Origin: Williamsia herbipolensis
Lineage (GTDB): Bacteria; Actinomycetota; Actinomycetes; Mycobacteriales; Mycobacteriaceae
DNA: 64,000 bases
NCBI RefSeq assembly: GCF_000964005.1
Contig: NZ_JXYP01000015.1
Location: forward strand, 26,664 to 90,663
Reading direction: 5' to 3'
The notes under the pieces were generated by a model. The model did not search any database, had not been told where the DNA came from, and was given only the letters and a program-made list of their open reading frames with translations. Shown piece by piece: positions 17,486-27,430 of this stretch. Within the stretch, counting starts at the first letter, position 1. Every line of letters starts with the position of its first letter. A program made the translations under genes and the position numbers.

Positions 17486-17501
17486 ATGAGGGATCCCTCA
17501 T
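17486..17501. promoter_or_regulatory. Perfect 16-bp palindrome ATGAGGGATCCCTCAT upstream of fas
   Basis: The sequence equals its own reverse complement and is flanked by AAAAC on the left and TTTCG on the right. It lies 246 bp upstream of the fas start. It could be an operator for a TetR-type lipid regulator; this is inference from symmetry and position only. Confidence 0.45.
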
Positions 17502-17746
17502 TTTCGTGTGCGACGATGGTTCTCGTGCCGCACCGGGTGGACGGCGAGTACACCCCGGAGCGCCGTTCTGCACCGCGGAATCGGGACTCCACCGACTCGA
17601 CCCATACCCGTTGCGCACCAGGCCCTTTCGACCGCCTCGACGATGAGCCAGCGGTCAGCCGAACCGATACTTCCCGCCCGCTCCGACGATCCGCTTCGCG
17701 GTTCGTCGATGCCGTGGCACGCACCACCACATCGAGGAGATCATCA

Positions 17747-20700
17747 GTGACCGTTCACCAGTTCCGCAGCGGCCCCGGGGATTCGGCAGCATCGTTCCGA
17801 CCCGACGAGACCTTGATCAGCCGACTGCGGGCCGGTGACCGGTACGCGGTCAGCTTCGGCGGCCAGGGCATCGCGTGGCTCCCGGCGCTGGCCGAACTGA
17901 TCATCGACGCCGAGCTCGACCGCTCGGTCGGGCAGATCGTCGACGCCGCCGAGCAGCTGCTGGCTCCCGTTGCCGACGAACTCGCCGCGCAGCGGCCCGA
18001 CGGCTTCCATCCGCTCAGTTGGGTCCATGCGCTCGGCGCCGACGAGCCCGTCCCCGCCGAGGCGATCCTGTCGGGCGCCGCGCTGTCGGTGCCCGGCATC
18101 CTGCTGTCCCAGCTCGCCGCGGTCGCCGCGCTGCGCAAGCAGGGTCTCGACACCGCCGAGATCCCGGCACACGCCGTCGTCGGTCACTCGCAGGGCGTCC
18201 TGGCCGTCGAATCGCTCACCGACGACACCCACACCACCACCGGCGGAACGGGTGCGCTCCTCGCCCTCGCCCATCTCATCGGTGCCGCCGGGGCCACCGT
18301 CGCCCGGCGAGTCGGCCTGGCCCCCACCGCCGACGGCACGCCGATGATGTCGATCACCAACGTCGTCCCCGACCGCGTCGAGGAACTCCTCACCCGCTAC
18401 CGCGCCACCATCGCCGACGCCGACCTGCACAACGCGCCCGCACTCGCGACCCGCAACGGTCGTCGCTCGGTCGTGGTGTCGGGGTCGCCGCGTCACCTCA
18501 CCGCCTTCGAGGCGATGTGCGACATCGTCGCCGCCGGCGAGGCCGCCGATCGCAAGCGCAAGGTGATGGGCGGAGCGCCCTTCGCGCCCGTCTTCGACCG
18601 CCTCACCGTCGGCATCGCCTTCCACCACGCCGCGCTGGCACCCGCCCGCGACCTGGTGGTCGCGTGGGCGCAGCGCTGCGGACTCGACACCGACTGGGCC
18701 GCACGCCTGGCCGACGCCGTGCTCGTCGACCCGGTCGACTGGGTGTCGACACTCGACGGCGTCGCGGACTCGGGTGTGTCGTGGGTCCTCGACATGGGAC
18801 CGTCCGACGTCGCGACCCGCCTGTCGGTACCCGTCCTGCGCGGCCGGGGTATCGGCTGCATCGCGGTCGGACTGCGCGGCGGCCAGCGGAACCTGTTCGC
18901 CCCCGGCGGTATCCCCGAGGTCGCGCCGCCGTGGTCGTCGTTCGCGCCGACCCTGGCCGAGCTCCCCGACGGTCGACGCGTGGTCGAGACGTCCTTCACC
19001 CGCCTCACCGGCCGGTCGCCGATGCTGCTCGCCGGCATGACCCCCACCACGGTCGACCCCGCCATCGTCGCCGCGGCGGCCAACGCCGGGCACTGGGCGG
19101 AGCTCGCCGGTGGTGGTCAGGTCACCGAGGCGATCTTCGCCGACAACGTCGCCCGCCTGACCGACCTCCTCGAGCCCGGACGCCAGGCCCAGTTCAACGC
19201 CCTGTTCCTCGATCCCTACCTGTGGAAGCTGCAGCTCGGCGGCAAGCGCCTCGTCCAGAAGGCCCGCGCCGCCGGCGCACCCATCGACGGTGTCGTGGTC
19301 TCGGCGGGGATCCCCGAACTCGACGACGCCGTGGCGCTGGTCGCCGAACTGGCCGAGGCCGGCATCCCGCACATCGCCTTCAAGCCCGGCACCGTCGAGC
19401 AGATCCGCGCGGTGGTGCGCATCGCCGCCGAGGTGCCCTCGCACCCGATCATCGTTCACATCGAAGGCGGTCGCGCGGGTGGTCACCACTCGTGGGAAGA
19501 CCTCGACGACCTGCTACTGGCGACCTACGCCGAGCTGCGCTCGCGCACCAACGCGGTGATCTGCGTCGGCGGCGGCATCGGTACACCGGCGCGGGCGGGG
19601 GACTACCTCACCGGCGCGTGGTCGCAGGCGCACGGCTACCCGGCCATGCCGGTCGACGGCATCCTGCTGGGCACCGTCACCATGGCCGCCCTCGAGGCGA
19701 CCACCTCGCCCGCGGTGAAGCAGCTGCTCGTCGACACCCCCGGATGCGACACCTGGATCGGAGCCGGCCACGCCGACGCGGGCATGGCGTCGGGCCGCAG
19801 CCAGCTCGGTGCCGACATCCACGAGGTCGACAACTCCGCCTCGGCGTGCGGTCGCCTCCTCGACGAGGTCGCCGGCGACGCCGACGCCGTCGCCGATCGG
19901 CGCGACGAGATCGTCACCGCGCTCGACCGCACCGCCAAGCCCTACATCGGCGACCTCGCCGCGATGACGTACCGGCAGTGGCTGACCCGATACGCCGACC
20001 TCGCCGTCGGCACCGATCCCGGACCGTCGCCGGTGTGGGCCGACATCACCTGGCGGCAGCGCTTCGCCGAGATGCTGCAGCGGGCCGAGGCGCGCATGCA
20101 CCCGACCGACCGCGGCGAGTTCGCCTCCGCGTTCGGCGACGAGCGCGCCACCGACGCGCCGCACGCCGCGATCGACGTCCTCGGCAGCCTGTACCCGGCC
20201 ATCGACGCCGACGTGTTGCACCCCGCCGACGTCGCGTTCTTCCTCGGTCTGTGCCGCACGCCCGGCAAGCCGGTCAACTTCGTCCCCGTCATCGACAAGG
20301 ACGTGCGCCGCTGGTGGCGCAGCGACTCGCTGTGGCAGGCCCACGACCCCCGCTACGGCGCCGACGAGGTCTGCATCATCCCCGGTCCCGTCGCGGTCGC
20401 CGGCATCACGACCGTCGACGAACCGATCGGCGCCCTGCTCGACCGGTTCGAGGCACACGTGGCCGGCGACATCGCCGCCACCGGCGCCCAGCCGACCTCC
20501 GTCAGCAGCCGCCTGCGCCGCGGGATCGTCGACGGAGCGGGTGTGCTGGTCGATGTCATCGAGACCGACACCGTGCTGTGGGCCGGACGCATCGTCGCCA
20601 ATCCCATCGCGCTGCTCGGCGACCGCGCGGCATGGACCCTGCTCGATGGTGACGGTTTCGACGCCACCGGTTCGCGTCGCGCCGAGCACGAGCCCACCGG

Positions 20701-23700
20701 CTCGGTGCTCGAGCGCACCGACGACGGCGTGACCCTCACCGTTCCCGTCGCGACGACACGGGTCAGCATCGCGATGACCGTCGACGCCTCCCTCGCCGAC
20801 GGCGGCAGCCCCGAGGTGTCGCTCGACGCCGCGGCCGCGGCCATGGGCGCCATCCTCGGTGTCGCTGCGGGCCACGCACTGCCCGAGGTCGTCGACGGTG
20901 CCGCGACGACGACCGTCCGGTGGACCGCCGACCTCCCGGCCGACCACTCGGCGGTCACCGCGCACACCCTGCCCGCCCATCTCTCGGCATCGGTGCCCAC
21001 GGGCAGTGCGGGATTCGCCGTCCCCGACGCGCTCGTCGGACTGACGTGGCCGAGCGTCTTCGCCGCGATCGGCGCCGCCCGGACCTCGGCGGGGACGCCG
21101 GTCGTCGAAGGCCTGCTCGATCTCGTGCACCTCGATCACGCGGTCTCCACCGCCGCCGTGCTTCCCCGGGTCGACACCGACCTCGTCGTCGTCGCCCGTA
21201 CCGGTGAGGTCGTCGACACCGACCTCGGTCGTGTCGTGGAGGTGTCGGTCGACATCACGAGCGACGCCGGTCCGGTCGCGTCGATGATCGAGCGGTTCGC
21301 GATCCGCGGTCGCCTCGGCGACGGTGTGCTCGCCGAGCCCGTCCGCGCCGGCGGAGCGATCGACACCGAGACCACCGCCACGCGCAAGCTCGTGCGCTCG
21401 GCGACCGTCACCGCGCCCGCACGGATGCACGGCTTCGCCGCTGTCTCCGGTGACCGCAACCCGATCCACACCGACTCCAACGCGGCCCGCCTCGCCGGGC
21501 TGGGGGAGCCGATCGTGCACGGGATGTGGCTGTCGGCCGCCGCCCAACACGTCGCCACCGCAACCGATTCCGCCGAACCTGTGCCGGCCGCACGCCCCCT
21601 GCTGGGCTGGACGGCCCGCTACATGGGCATGGTCCGCACCGGCGACCGGGTCGCGATCCGCGTCGACCGGGTGGCCATCGACCACGGCTGCGAGATCGTG
21701 GAGGTCACCTGCAAGGTCGACGACGCGCTCGTCATGACCGCCACCGGTCGGCTCGCCGCGCCGCGCACCGTCTACGCGTTCCCGGGTCAGGGCATCCAGA
21801 GCGCGGGCATGGGGCTCGACGCCCGCAGCCGCTCGAAGGCCGCCCGCGAGGTCTGGGACCGGGCCGACGCCCACACCCGCGCCGCGCTGGGCTTCTCGAT
21901 CCTCGCGGTGGTCCGCGACAACCCGACGACCCTCGTCGCGAACGGCACCACCTACAACCACCCCGACGGCGTCCTGTTCCTCACCCAGTTCACCCAGGTC
22001 GCCATGGCCACCCTCGGCGTGGCACAGATCGCCGAGCTGACCGAGTCGGGTGGATTCGTCACCGACGCCATCACCTGCGGCCACTCCGTCGGCGAGTACA
22101 ACGCCCTCGCGGCGTGCGCCGGTGTGTTGCCCCTCGAGGCCGTCCTCGAGGTCGTCTTCCAGCGCGGCGAGGCCATGCACCACCTCGTGCCCCGCGACGC
22201 CGACGGTCGCAGCGACTACCGTCTCGCGGCCATCCGCCCGAGTCAGATCGGGCTCGTCGACGACGACGTCGTCGCCTTCGTCACCGAGATCGGCGCGCAA
22301 TGCGGCGAGTTCCTCGAGGTGGTCAACCTCAATCTGCTCGGATCGCAGTACGCGATCGCCGGCACGGTCCGGGGACTCGAACACCTCGAGGCCGAGATCG
22401 ACCGTCGCCGTGCGCAGTTCGGCGGCAAGCGGGCGTTCATCCTCATCCCGGGTATCGACGTACCGTTCCACTCCACGGTGCTGCGTGCCGGCGTCCCCGA
22501 GTTCCGTCGTCGCCTGCAGGAACTGCTGCCGGAGTCGTTCGACCCCGACGTCCTCATCGGCCGGTACGTGCCGAACCTGGTGCCCCGTCTGTTCACCCTC
22601 GACCGCGACTTCGTCGCCGAGATCGCCGCGCTGGTGCCGTCGGACCCGCTCGAGGAGGTCCTCGCCGACTGGGACGTGGTTAGTGCCGACCGCACCGCCC
22701 TGGCCCGCACGGTGCTGATCGAGCTGCTCGCATGGCAGTTCGCGAGCCCCGTCCGGTGGATCGAGACCCAGGACCTGCTGTTCTCCCCGCGGGAGACCGG
22801 TGGTCTGGGTGTCGAGCGTTTCGTCGAGGTCGGTGTGAAGTCCGCGCCGACCCTCGCCGGACTCGCCGCCAACACCCTCAAGCTCGACGACTACGCCGGG
22901 GCCACGGTGCAGGTCCTCAACCTCGAGCGCGACGACCAGGTCGTCCTGGCCCTCGACGCCGATCCCGAGCCCGAACCCGAGGCCGAGGAATCCGATGCCC
23001 CCGGCGCCGACGCACCGGCCGAGTCCGCACCCGCCGCCGTCGCGGTGGCACCGGCTCCCGCCGCGGCCGCCGGTGGTCCGCGTCCCGACGACATCACGTT
23101 CGTCCCCGCCGACGCGGTCGCGGCCGTCATCGCCCTGTGGACCAAGATGCGTCCCGATCAGATCGGTGCCGCCGACACCATCGAGGCGCTGTGCGACGGT
23201 GTCTCGTCACGACGCAACCAGCTGCTGCTCGACATCGGCGGCGAGCTGGGTCTCGGAGCCATCGACGGTGCGGCCGAGGCCGACATGGCGGCGCTGGCCT
23301 CCGCCGTCAACAGCCTCGCCCGCGGCTACAAGCCGTTCGGTGCGGTCCTCGGTGACGCGATCACCGATCAGCTGCGCAAGGTGGTCGGCCCGCTCAACAA
23401 GCGGCCGTCGTACGTCTCCGACCGCGTGTCCTCGGTCTGGCAGCTCGGCCCCGGGTGGGCGTTGCACGCCACGGTCGCGGTCGCGCTCGGCAGCCGCGAG
23501 GGTGTCAGCGTCCGCGGCGGCGACCTCGGCGGGTTGTCGTCGGGTCCGATCGGCGGTGTCGACGCTCTCGACGCCGTCATCGACGCCGCGGTCGCCGAGG
23601 TCGGTGCGCGACGCGGCGTCAGCGTCGCCAAGCCGTCCGCCGAGGGTGGTGCCGGGGGCACGGTCGATCTCGCCGCACTCGGCGATCTCACCGAACAGTT

Positions 23701-26700
23701 CACCGGCCGCACCGGGGCACTGGCGAGTGCCGCCTACGCGATCCTCGACAAGCTCGGTCTCCACACCGTCGTCCCCGCCGAGATCGACGACGAGGCCGAT
23801 CGCACCCAGGCGGTCGTCGACCGCGTGAGCGCCGAGCTCGGCGCGGACTGGATGCGCACCGTCGCACCGACGTTCGACGAACGCACCACCGTGCTCATCG
23901 ACGACCGGTGGGCCTCGGCCCGCGAGGATCTCGCGCGCCTGTGGGTGACCGACGAGCACGAGCTCGACACCGACTTCGAGCGCATCACCGGTCGCTTCGC
24001 CGGTGCCGGCGACGCGGTGGCCCACCACGCGACGTGGTGGCAGGGCAAGGCGCTGCACGCCGCCTACCCGGTGCACGCCCGGACCTACTCCCACATCGCC
24101 CACGCCGCACAGGATCCCGCGCCCGGCCGCTGGACCGACGAGATCGCGGTCGTCACCGGTGCCAGCGCCGGATCGATCGCCGCGGCCGTCGTCGCCAAGC
24201 TGCTCGGTGGCGGCGCGACGGTCATCGCGACGAGTTCGCGACTGGATTCCGAGCGCATCGCGTTCTTCCGGAAGCTGTACCGCGACAACGCGCGTGACGG
24301 CGCGGCGCTCTGGCTGGCCTCGGCCAACATGAGCTCCTACACCGACGTCGACGACCTGATCGCCTGGATCGGTGCGGAGCAGACCGAGAACCTCGGTGGC
24401 ACCACCGGCGTGGTGAAGCCGGCCATGAAGCCGACACTGCTGTTCCCGTTCGCCGCGCCGCGCGTGGCCGGTGACCTCACCGACGCGGGCGGTCGCGCCG
24501 AGCTCGAGATGAAGGTGCTGCTCTGGTCGGTGGAACGTCTCATCGCCGGACTCGGCGCGCTCGGGGCCGATCACGATCTGGCCGCACGCCTGCACGTGGT
24601 GCTCCCGGGGTCGCCCAACCGCGGGATGTTCGGCGGCGACGGCGCCTACGGCGAGAGCAAGGCCGCCCTCGATGCCCTCGTGACCCGATGGGGTGCCGAG
24701 GAATCGTGGAACTCCACGGTCACCCTCGCCCACGCGTTGATCGGCTGGGTCCGCGGAACGGGGCTCATGGGCCACAACGACGGCATGGTCGCCGCCGTGG
24801 AGGCTGCCGGTGTCCGTACCTGGGCCACCGAGGAGATGGCCGACGAGTTGCTGGGTCTGTGTGTGCCGCAGGCGCGTACGGCAGCCCGGGAGAAGCCCGT
24901 CGTCGCCGACTTCACCGCCGGACTCGATCCCGCGTCGATCGATCTGAAGGCGCTCGCAGCGGCTACGGCCGAGGCCGCTGACGCGGAGCCGACCGACGAG
25001 GTCGCCGACACCACCTCGACGGTGGCGGCACTTCCGGCGCCCGCACGTGCCGCGGTGGGCACCACCCCGGCGTGGCCGACGCTCGACGTCGCACCGGAGG
25101 ACCTGGTCGTCATCGTCGGCGCCGGGGAACTCGGCCCCTTCGGCAGTGCCCGCACCCGCTTCGAGATGGAGGTCGACGAGGAGCTCTCGGCGGCCGGCGT
25201 CCTCGAGTTGGCCTGGAACACCGGGCTCATCGTGTGGGAGGAGACCCCGAAGCCGGGGTGGTACGACACCGAATCCGGTGATCCGGTCGCCGAGAGCGAG
25301 ATCGCCGATCGCTATCACGACGCGGTCGTCGAACGCTGCGGCATCCGCCGGTACGCCGACGAGGGCGCGATGGTCGACAACACCTCGCCGCTGCTGACGT
25401 CGGTCTTCCTCGACGAGGACCTCACCTTCGGTGTCGCCTCGGAGGAGGAGGCGCGCGCCTTCGCCGCATCCGATCCCGAGAAGACCTCGGTCGCCCACGA
25501 CGGTGAGACCGGGGAGTGGACGGTGACCCGACGGGCCGGCACCGAGATCCGCGTCCCGCGCCGGTTCTCGCTCAGCCGCACCGTGGGCGGGCAGATCCCG
25601 ACCGGGTTCGACCCGACCCGCTGGGGTATCTCACCGGACATGGCCGAATCGGTCGACCGGGTCGCGCTGTGGAACCTCGTCGCGACCGTCGACGCGTTCC
25701 TCGGCTCGGGCTTCGAGCCGTCGGAGCTGATGCGCTGGGTCCACCCCGGCCTCGTCGCCAACACCCAGGGCACCGGCATGGGTGGCATGGAGTCGATGCG
25801 TTCGCTGTACATCGACACCCTGCTCGGCGAGTCGAAGGCCAACGACATCCTGCAGGAGGCGCTGCCCAACGTCGTCGCCGCACACGTGGTGCAGTCCTAC
25901 ATCGGCAGCTACGGCGCGATGATCCACCCGGTCGCGGCCTGCGCGACCGCGGCGGTCTCGGTCGAGGAGGGCGTCGACAAGATCCGTCTCGGCAAGGCCC
26001 TGTTCGCGGTCGCCGGCGGATTCGACGACCTCGGCATCGAGGGCATCGTCGGATTCGGTGACATGTCGGCCACCGCCGACTCCGCGAAGATGGCCGCCCG
26101 CGGGATCGACCCGCGACGGTTCTCGCGCGCCAACGATCGCCGGCGTGGAGGATTCGTCGAATCGCAGGGCGGCGGAACGGTTCTGCTCGCCCGGGGCGAC
26201 GTCGCCGCGGAGATGGGTCTCCCGGTCCTCGGTGTGGTCGCGTGGGCGCAGAGCTTCGGCGACGGCGTGCACACGTCGATCCCGGCCCCCGGCATCGGAG
26301 CCCTGGGCGCTGCACGTGGGCGCAGCGGTTCACCGATGGCGAAGGCGCTCACCGCACTCGGCGTCAGCGCCGACGACGTCGCCTTGGTGTCCAAGCACGA
26401 CACCTCCACCAAGGCCAACGACCCGAACGAGGCCGATCTGCACGAGCGTCTCGCCGGAGCACTGGGCCGCAACGACGGCGCCCCACTGTTCGTGGTGTCG
26501 CAGAAGTCGCTGACCGGACACGCCAAGGGCGGCGCGGCGGCATTCCAGCTGATCGGGCTGTGCCAGATGCTGCGCGACGGGGTCATCCCGCCGAACCGGA
26601 GTCTGGACTGTGTGGACGAGACCATGCGCCGCCACGATCACCTCGTGTGGGTCACCGAACCCCTGCGACTGGGGGAGCGGTTCCCGCTCAAGGCGGGTCT

Positions 26701-27022
26701 GCTGACGAGCCTCGGCTTCGGTCACGTCTCCGGCCTCATCGCCGTCGTGCACCCGGAAGCGTTCGTGGCGAGCCTCGATCCCGCTGCGCGCGAGGACTAT
26801 CGACGTCGCGCGGCCGAACGTGCCCGCTCCGGTGCGCAGCGGATGCTGGAGGCGATGTGCGGCGGTGACGCCCTCTACCGTCGTCCACCGAACCGCCGGC
26901 TCGGCGACGCGGGTGTCGACGCCGAGCGGGAGGCGTCCCTGCTGCTCGACGAGTCCACGCGGCTCGACGCCGACGGCAACTACCCCTCGGTGTCCGGCGC
27001 GTCGGTGGTCGGCGCCTCGTGA
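17747..27022 (+). CDS. fas: Type I fatty acid synthase (multidomain FAS-I)
   Basis: 3091 residues, close to mycobacterial FAS-I (about 3070). Domain order as expected: acyltransferase (GHSQG, Ser148); enoyl reductase TIM barrel (from LLAGMTPTTVDP, ~430-850); MaoC-like dehydratase (SGDRNPIHTD, His1241); malonyl/palmitoyl transferase (GHSVGEY, Ser1447); an acidic Ala/Pro/Glu linker (~1745-1785); ACP with its phosphopantetheine Ser in DGVSSRRNQ (1820-1821); ketoreductase (GASAGS, Gly2138; Tyr2301-x3-Lys2305); and ketosynthase (Cys2732 in AACATA, His2884 in SKHDTS, His2925 in GHAKGG). All catalytic residues are present. It makes C16-C26 acyl-CoAs from acetyl- and malonyl-CoA, the precursors of mycolic acids. 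GTG at 17747 follows GAGGAGAT. The stop overlaps acpS. Confidence 0.98.
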   Translation: MTVHQFRSGPGDSAASFRPDETLISRLRAGDRYAVSFGGQGIAWLPALAELIIDAELDRSVGQIVDAAEQLLAPVADELAAQRPDGFHPLSWVHALGADEPVPAEAILSGAALSVPGILLSQLAAVAALRKQGLDTAEIPAHAVVGHSQGVLAVESLTDDTHTTTGGTGALLALAHLIGAAGATVARRVGLAPTADGTPMMSITNVVPDRVEELLTRYRATIADADLHNAPALATRNGRRSVVVSGSPRHLTAFEAMCDIVAAGEAADRKRKVMGGAPFAPVFDRLTVGIAFHHAALAPARDLVVAWAQRCGLDTDWAARLADAVLVDPVDWVSTLDGVADSGVSWVLDMGPSDVATRLSVPVLRGRGIGCIAVGLRGGQRNLFAPGGIPEVAPPWSSFAPTLAELPDGRRVVETSFTRLTGRSPMLLAGMTPTTVDPAIVAAAANAGHWAELAGGGQVTEAIFADNVARLTDLLEPGRQAQFNALFLDPYLWKLQLGGKRLVQKARAAGAPIDGVVVSAGIPELDDAVALVAELAEAGIPHIAFKPGTVEQIRAVVRIAAEVPSHPIIVHIEGGRAGGHHSWEDLDDLLLATYAELRSRTNAVICVGGGIGTPARAGDYLTGAWSQAHGYPAMPVDGILLGTVTMAALEATTSPAVKQLLVDTPGCDTWIGAGHADAGMASGRSQLGADIHEVDNSASACGRLLDEVAGDADAVADRRDEIVTALDRTAKPYIGDLAAMTYRQWLTRYADLAVGTDPGPSPVWADITWRQRFAEMLQRAEARMHPTDRGEFASAFGDERATDAPHAAIDVLGSLYPAIDADVLHPADVAFFLGLCRTPGKPVNFVPVIDKDVRRWWRSDSLWQAHDPRYGADEVCIIPGPVAVAGITTVDEPIGALLDRFEAHVAGDIAATGAQPTSVSSRLRRGIVDGAGVLVDVIETDTVLWAGRIVANPIALLGDRAAWTLLDGDGFDATGSRRAEHEPTGSVLERTDDGVTLTVPVATTRVSIAMTVDASLADGGSPEVSLDAAAAAMGAILGVAAGHALPEVVDGAATTTVRWTADLPADHSAVTAHTLPAHLSASVPTGSAGFAVPDALVGLTWPSVFAAIGAARTSAGTPVVEGLLDLVHLDHAVSTAAVLPRVDTDLVVVARTGEVVDTDLGRVVEVSVDITSDAGPVASMIERFAIRGRLGDGVLAEPVRAGGAIDTETTATRKLVRSATVTAPARMHGFAAVSGDRNPIHTDSNAARLAGLGEPIVHGMWLSAAAQHVATATDSAEPVPAARPLLGWTARYMGMVRTGDRVAIRVDRVAIDHGCEIVEVTCKVDDALVMTATGRLAAPRTVYAFPGQGIQSAGMGLDARSRSKAAREVWDRADAHTRAALGFSILAVVRDNPTTLVANGTTYNHPDGVLFLTQFTQVAMATLGVAQIAELTESGGFVTDAITCGHSVGEYNALAACAGVLPLEAVLEVVFQRGEAMHHLVPRDADGRSDYRLAAIRPSQIGLVDDDVVAFVTEIGAQCGEFLEVVNLNLLGSQYAIAGTVRGLEHLEAEIDRRRAQFGGKRAFILIPGIDVPFHSTVLRAGVPEFRRRLQELLPESFDPDVLIGRYVPNLVPRLFTLDRDFVAEIAALVPSDPLEEVLADWDVVSADRTALARTVLIELLAWQFASPVRWIETQDLLFSPRETGGLGVERFVEVGVKSAPTLAGLAANTLKLDDYAGATVQVLNLERDDQVVLALDADPEPEPEAEESDAPGADAPAESAPAAVAVAPAPAAAAGGPRPDDITFVPADAVAAVIALWTKMRPDQIGAADTIEALCDGVSSRRNQLLLDIGGELGLGAIDGAAEADMAALASAVNSLARGYKPFGAVLGDAITDQLRKVVGPLNKRPSYVSDRVSSVWQLGPGWALHATVAVALGSREGVSVRGGDLGGLSSGPIGGVDALDAVIDAAVAEVGARRGVSVAKPSAEGGAGGTVDLAALGDLTEQFTGRTGALASAAYAILDKLGLHTVVPAEIDDEADRTQAVVDRVSAELGADWMRTVAPTFDERTTVLIDDRWASAREDLARLWVTDEHELDTDFERITGRFAGAGDAVAHHATWWQGKALHAAYPVHARTYSHIAHAAQDPAPGRWTDEIAVVTGASAGSIAAAVVAKLLGGGATVIATSSRLDSERIAFFRKLYRDNARDGAALWLASANMSSYTDVDDLIAWIGAEQTENLGGTTGVVKPAMKPTLLFPFAAPRVAGDLTDAGGRAELEMKVLLWSVERLIAGLGALGADHDLAARLHVVLPGSPNRGMFGGDGAYGESKAALDALVTRWGAEESWNSTVTLAHALIGWVRGTGLMGHNDGMVAAVEAAGVRTWATEEMADELLGLCVPQARTAAREKPVVADFTAGLDPASIDLKALAAATAEAADAEPTDEVADTTSTVAALPAPARAAVGTTPAWPTLDVAPEDLVVIVGAGELGPFGSARTRFEMEVDEELSAAGVLELAWNTGLIVWEETPKPGWYDTESGDPVAESEIADRYHDAVVERCGIRRYADEGAMVDNTSPLLTSVFLDEDLTFGVASEEEARAFAASDPEKTSVAHDGETGEWTVTRRAGTEIRVPRRFSLSRTVGGQIPTGFDPTRWGISPDMAESVDRVALWNLVATVDAFLGSGFEPSELMRWVHPGLVANTQGTGMGGMESMRSLYIDTLLGESKANDILQEALPNVVAAHVVQSYIGSYGAMIHPVAACATAAVSVEEGVDKIRLGKALFAVAGGFDDLGIEGIVGFGDMSATADSAKMAARGIDPRRFSRANDRRRGGFVESQGGGTVLLARGDVAAEMGLPVLGVVAWAQSFGDGVHTSIPAPGIGALGAARGRSGSPMAKALTALGVSADDVALVSKHDTSTKANDPNEADLHERLAGALGRNDGAPLFVVSQKSLTGHAKGGAAAFQLIGLCQMLRDGVIPPNRSLDCVDETMRRHDHLVWVTEPLRLGERFPLKAGLLTSLGFGHVSGLIAVVHPEAFVASLDPAAREDYRRRAAERARSGAQRMLEAMCGGDALYRRPPNRRLGDAGVDAEREASLLLDESTRLDADGNYPSVSGASVVGAS

Positions 27023-27420
27023 CGGTGGTCGGGATCGGGATCGACGTGGTGTCGATCCCGGAGTTCGCCGAACAACTCGCGCAGCCGGGGACGACGTTCG
27101 CCGATAGGTTCACCGTCGGCGAGCGTCGCGACTCGGCGGCGGGTACCGCGGAGGACGCCCGGCACCTCGCGGGTCGGTGGGCGGCAAAAGAGGCGGTGAT
27201 CAAGGCGTGGTCGGTGAGCCGGTTCGCCCGGTCGCCGGTCATGCCCGAGATCCGGCACAGCGACATCGAGGTCGTGACCGACACCTGGGGTCGCCCGGCG
27301 ATCCGACTCGGCGGGGAGATCGGACGGCATCTCGAGGGGTCGACGGTCCACATCTCGCTGACCCACGACGGCTCGATCGCGGCCGCCGTGGCCGTCCTGG
27401 AGGACGAACCGGCCGGCTGA
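27019..27420 (+). CDS. acpS: Holo-ACP synthase (4'-phosphopantetheinyl transferase)
   Basis: 133 residues. Transfers phosphopantetheine from CoA to the Ser of the FAS-I ACP domain. The two AcpS signature stretches are visible: GIGIDVVSIPEF (metal-binding Asp) near the N-terminus and GRWAAKEAVIKAW (Glu and Lys) in the middle, followed by HISLTHDGSIAAA. Its GTG start overlaps the fas TGA as GTGA, so translation is coupled and the enzyme is made with its substrate. The same fas-acpS pairing occurs throughout mycobacteria. It converges on the TetR gene with 10 bp between stops. Confidence 0.96.
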   Translation: MTVVGIGIDVVSIPEFAEQLAQPGTTFADRFTVGERRDSAAGTAEDARHLAGRWAAKEAVIKAWSVSRFARSPVMPEIRHSDIEVVTDTWGRPAIRLGGEIGRHLEGSTVHISLTHDGSIAAAVAVLEDEPAG

Positions 27421-27430
27421 GAGGCCAGGG

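Larger units (their letters stand above)
17230..17746. other. 517-bp intergenic control region upstream of fas
   Basis: No supported gene. An open frame continuous with fas extends back to an ATG at 17486, but it lacks homology to FAS N-termini and runs through palindromic DNA, so it is treated as leader. The region contains tandem 12-bp repeats (17438-17461) and a 16-bp palindrome (17486-17501). The real fas start is supported by AGGAG at ~17735. In mycobacteria fas-acpS is controlled by FasR binding upstream (established knowledge); whether these repeats are that site is not shown. Confidence 0.6.

Noticed and set aside
17486..17746. N-terminal extension of fas by 87 codons
   Set aside because: No similarity to FAS N-termini, passes through palindromic DNA, and a good Shine-Dalgarno supports the GTG at 17747.
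17875..20652. 925-residue plus-strand open frame overlapping fas in another frame
   Set aside because: Arg/Pro-rich frame-shifted shadow of a gene with intact catalytic motifs.
19514..22471. 985-residue minus-strand open frame inside fas
   Set aside because: Antisense to the FAS-I domains; repetitive Gly/Arg/Asp/Val composition and no recognisable motif.
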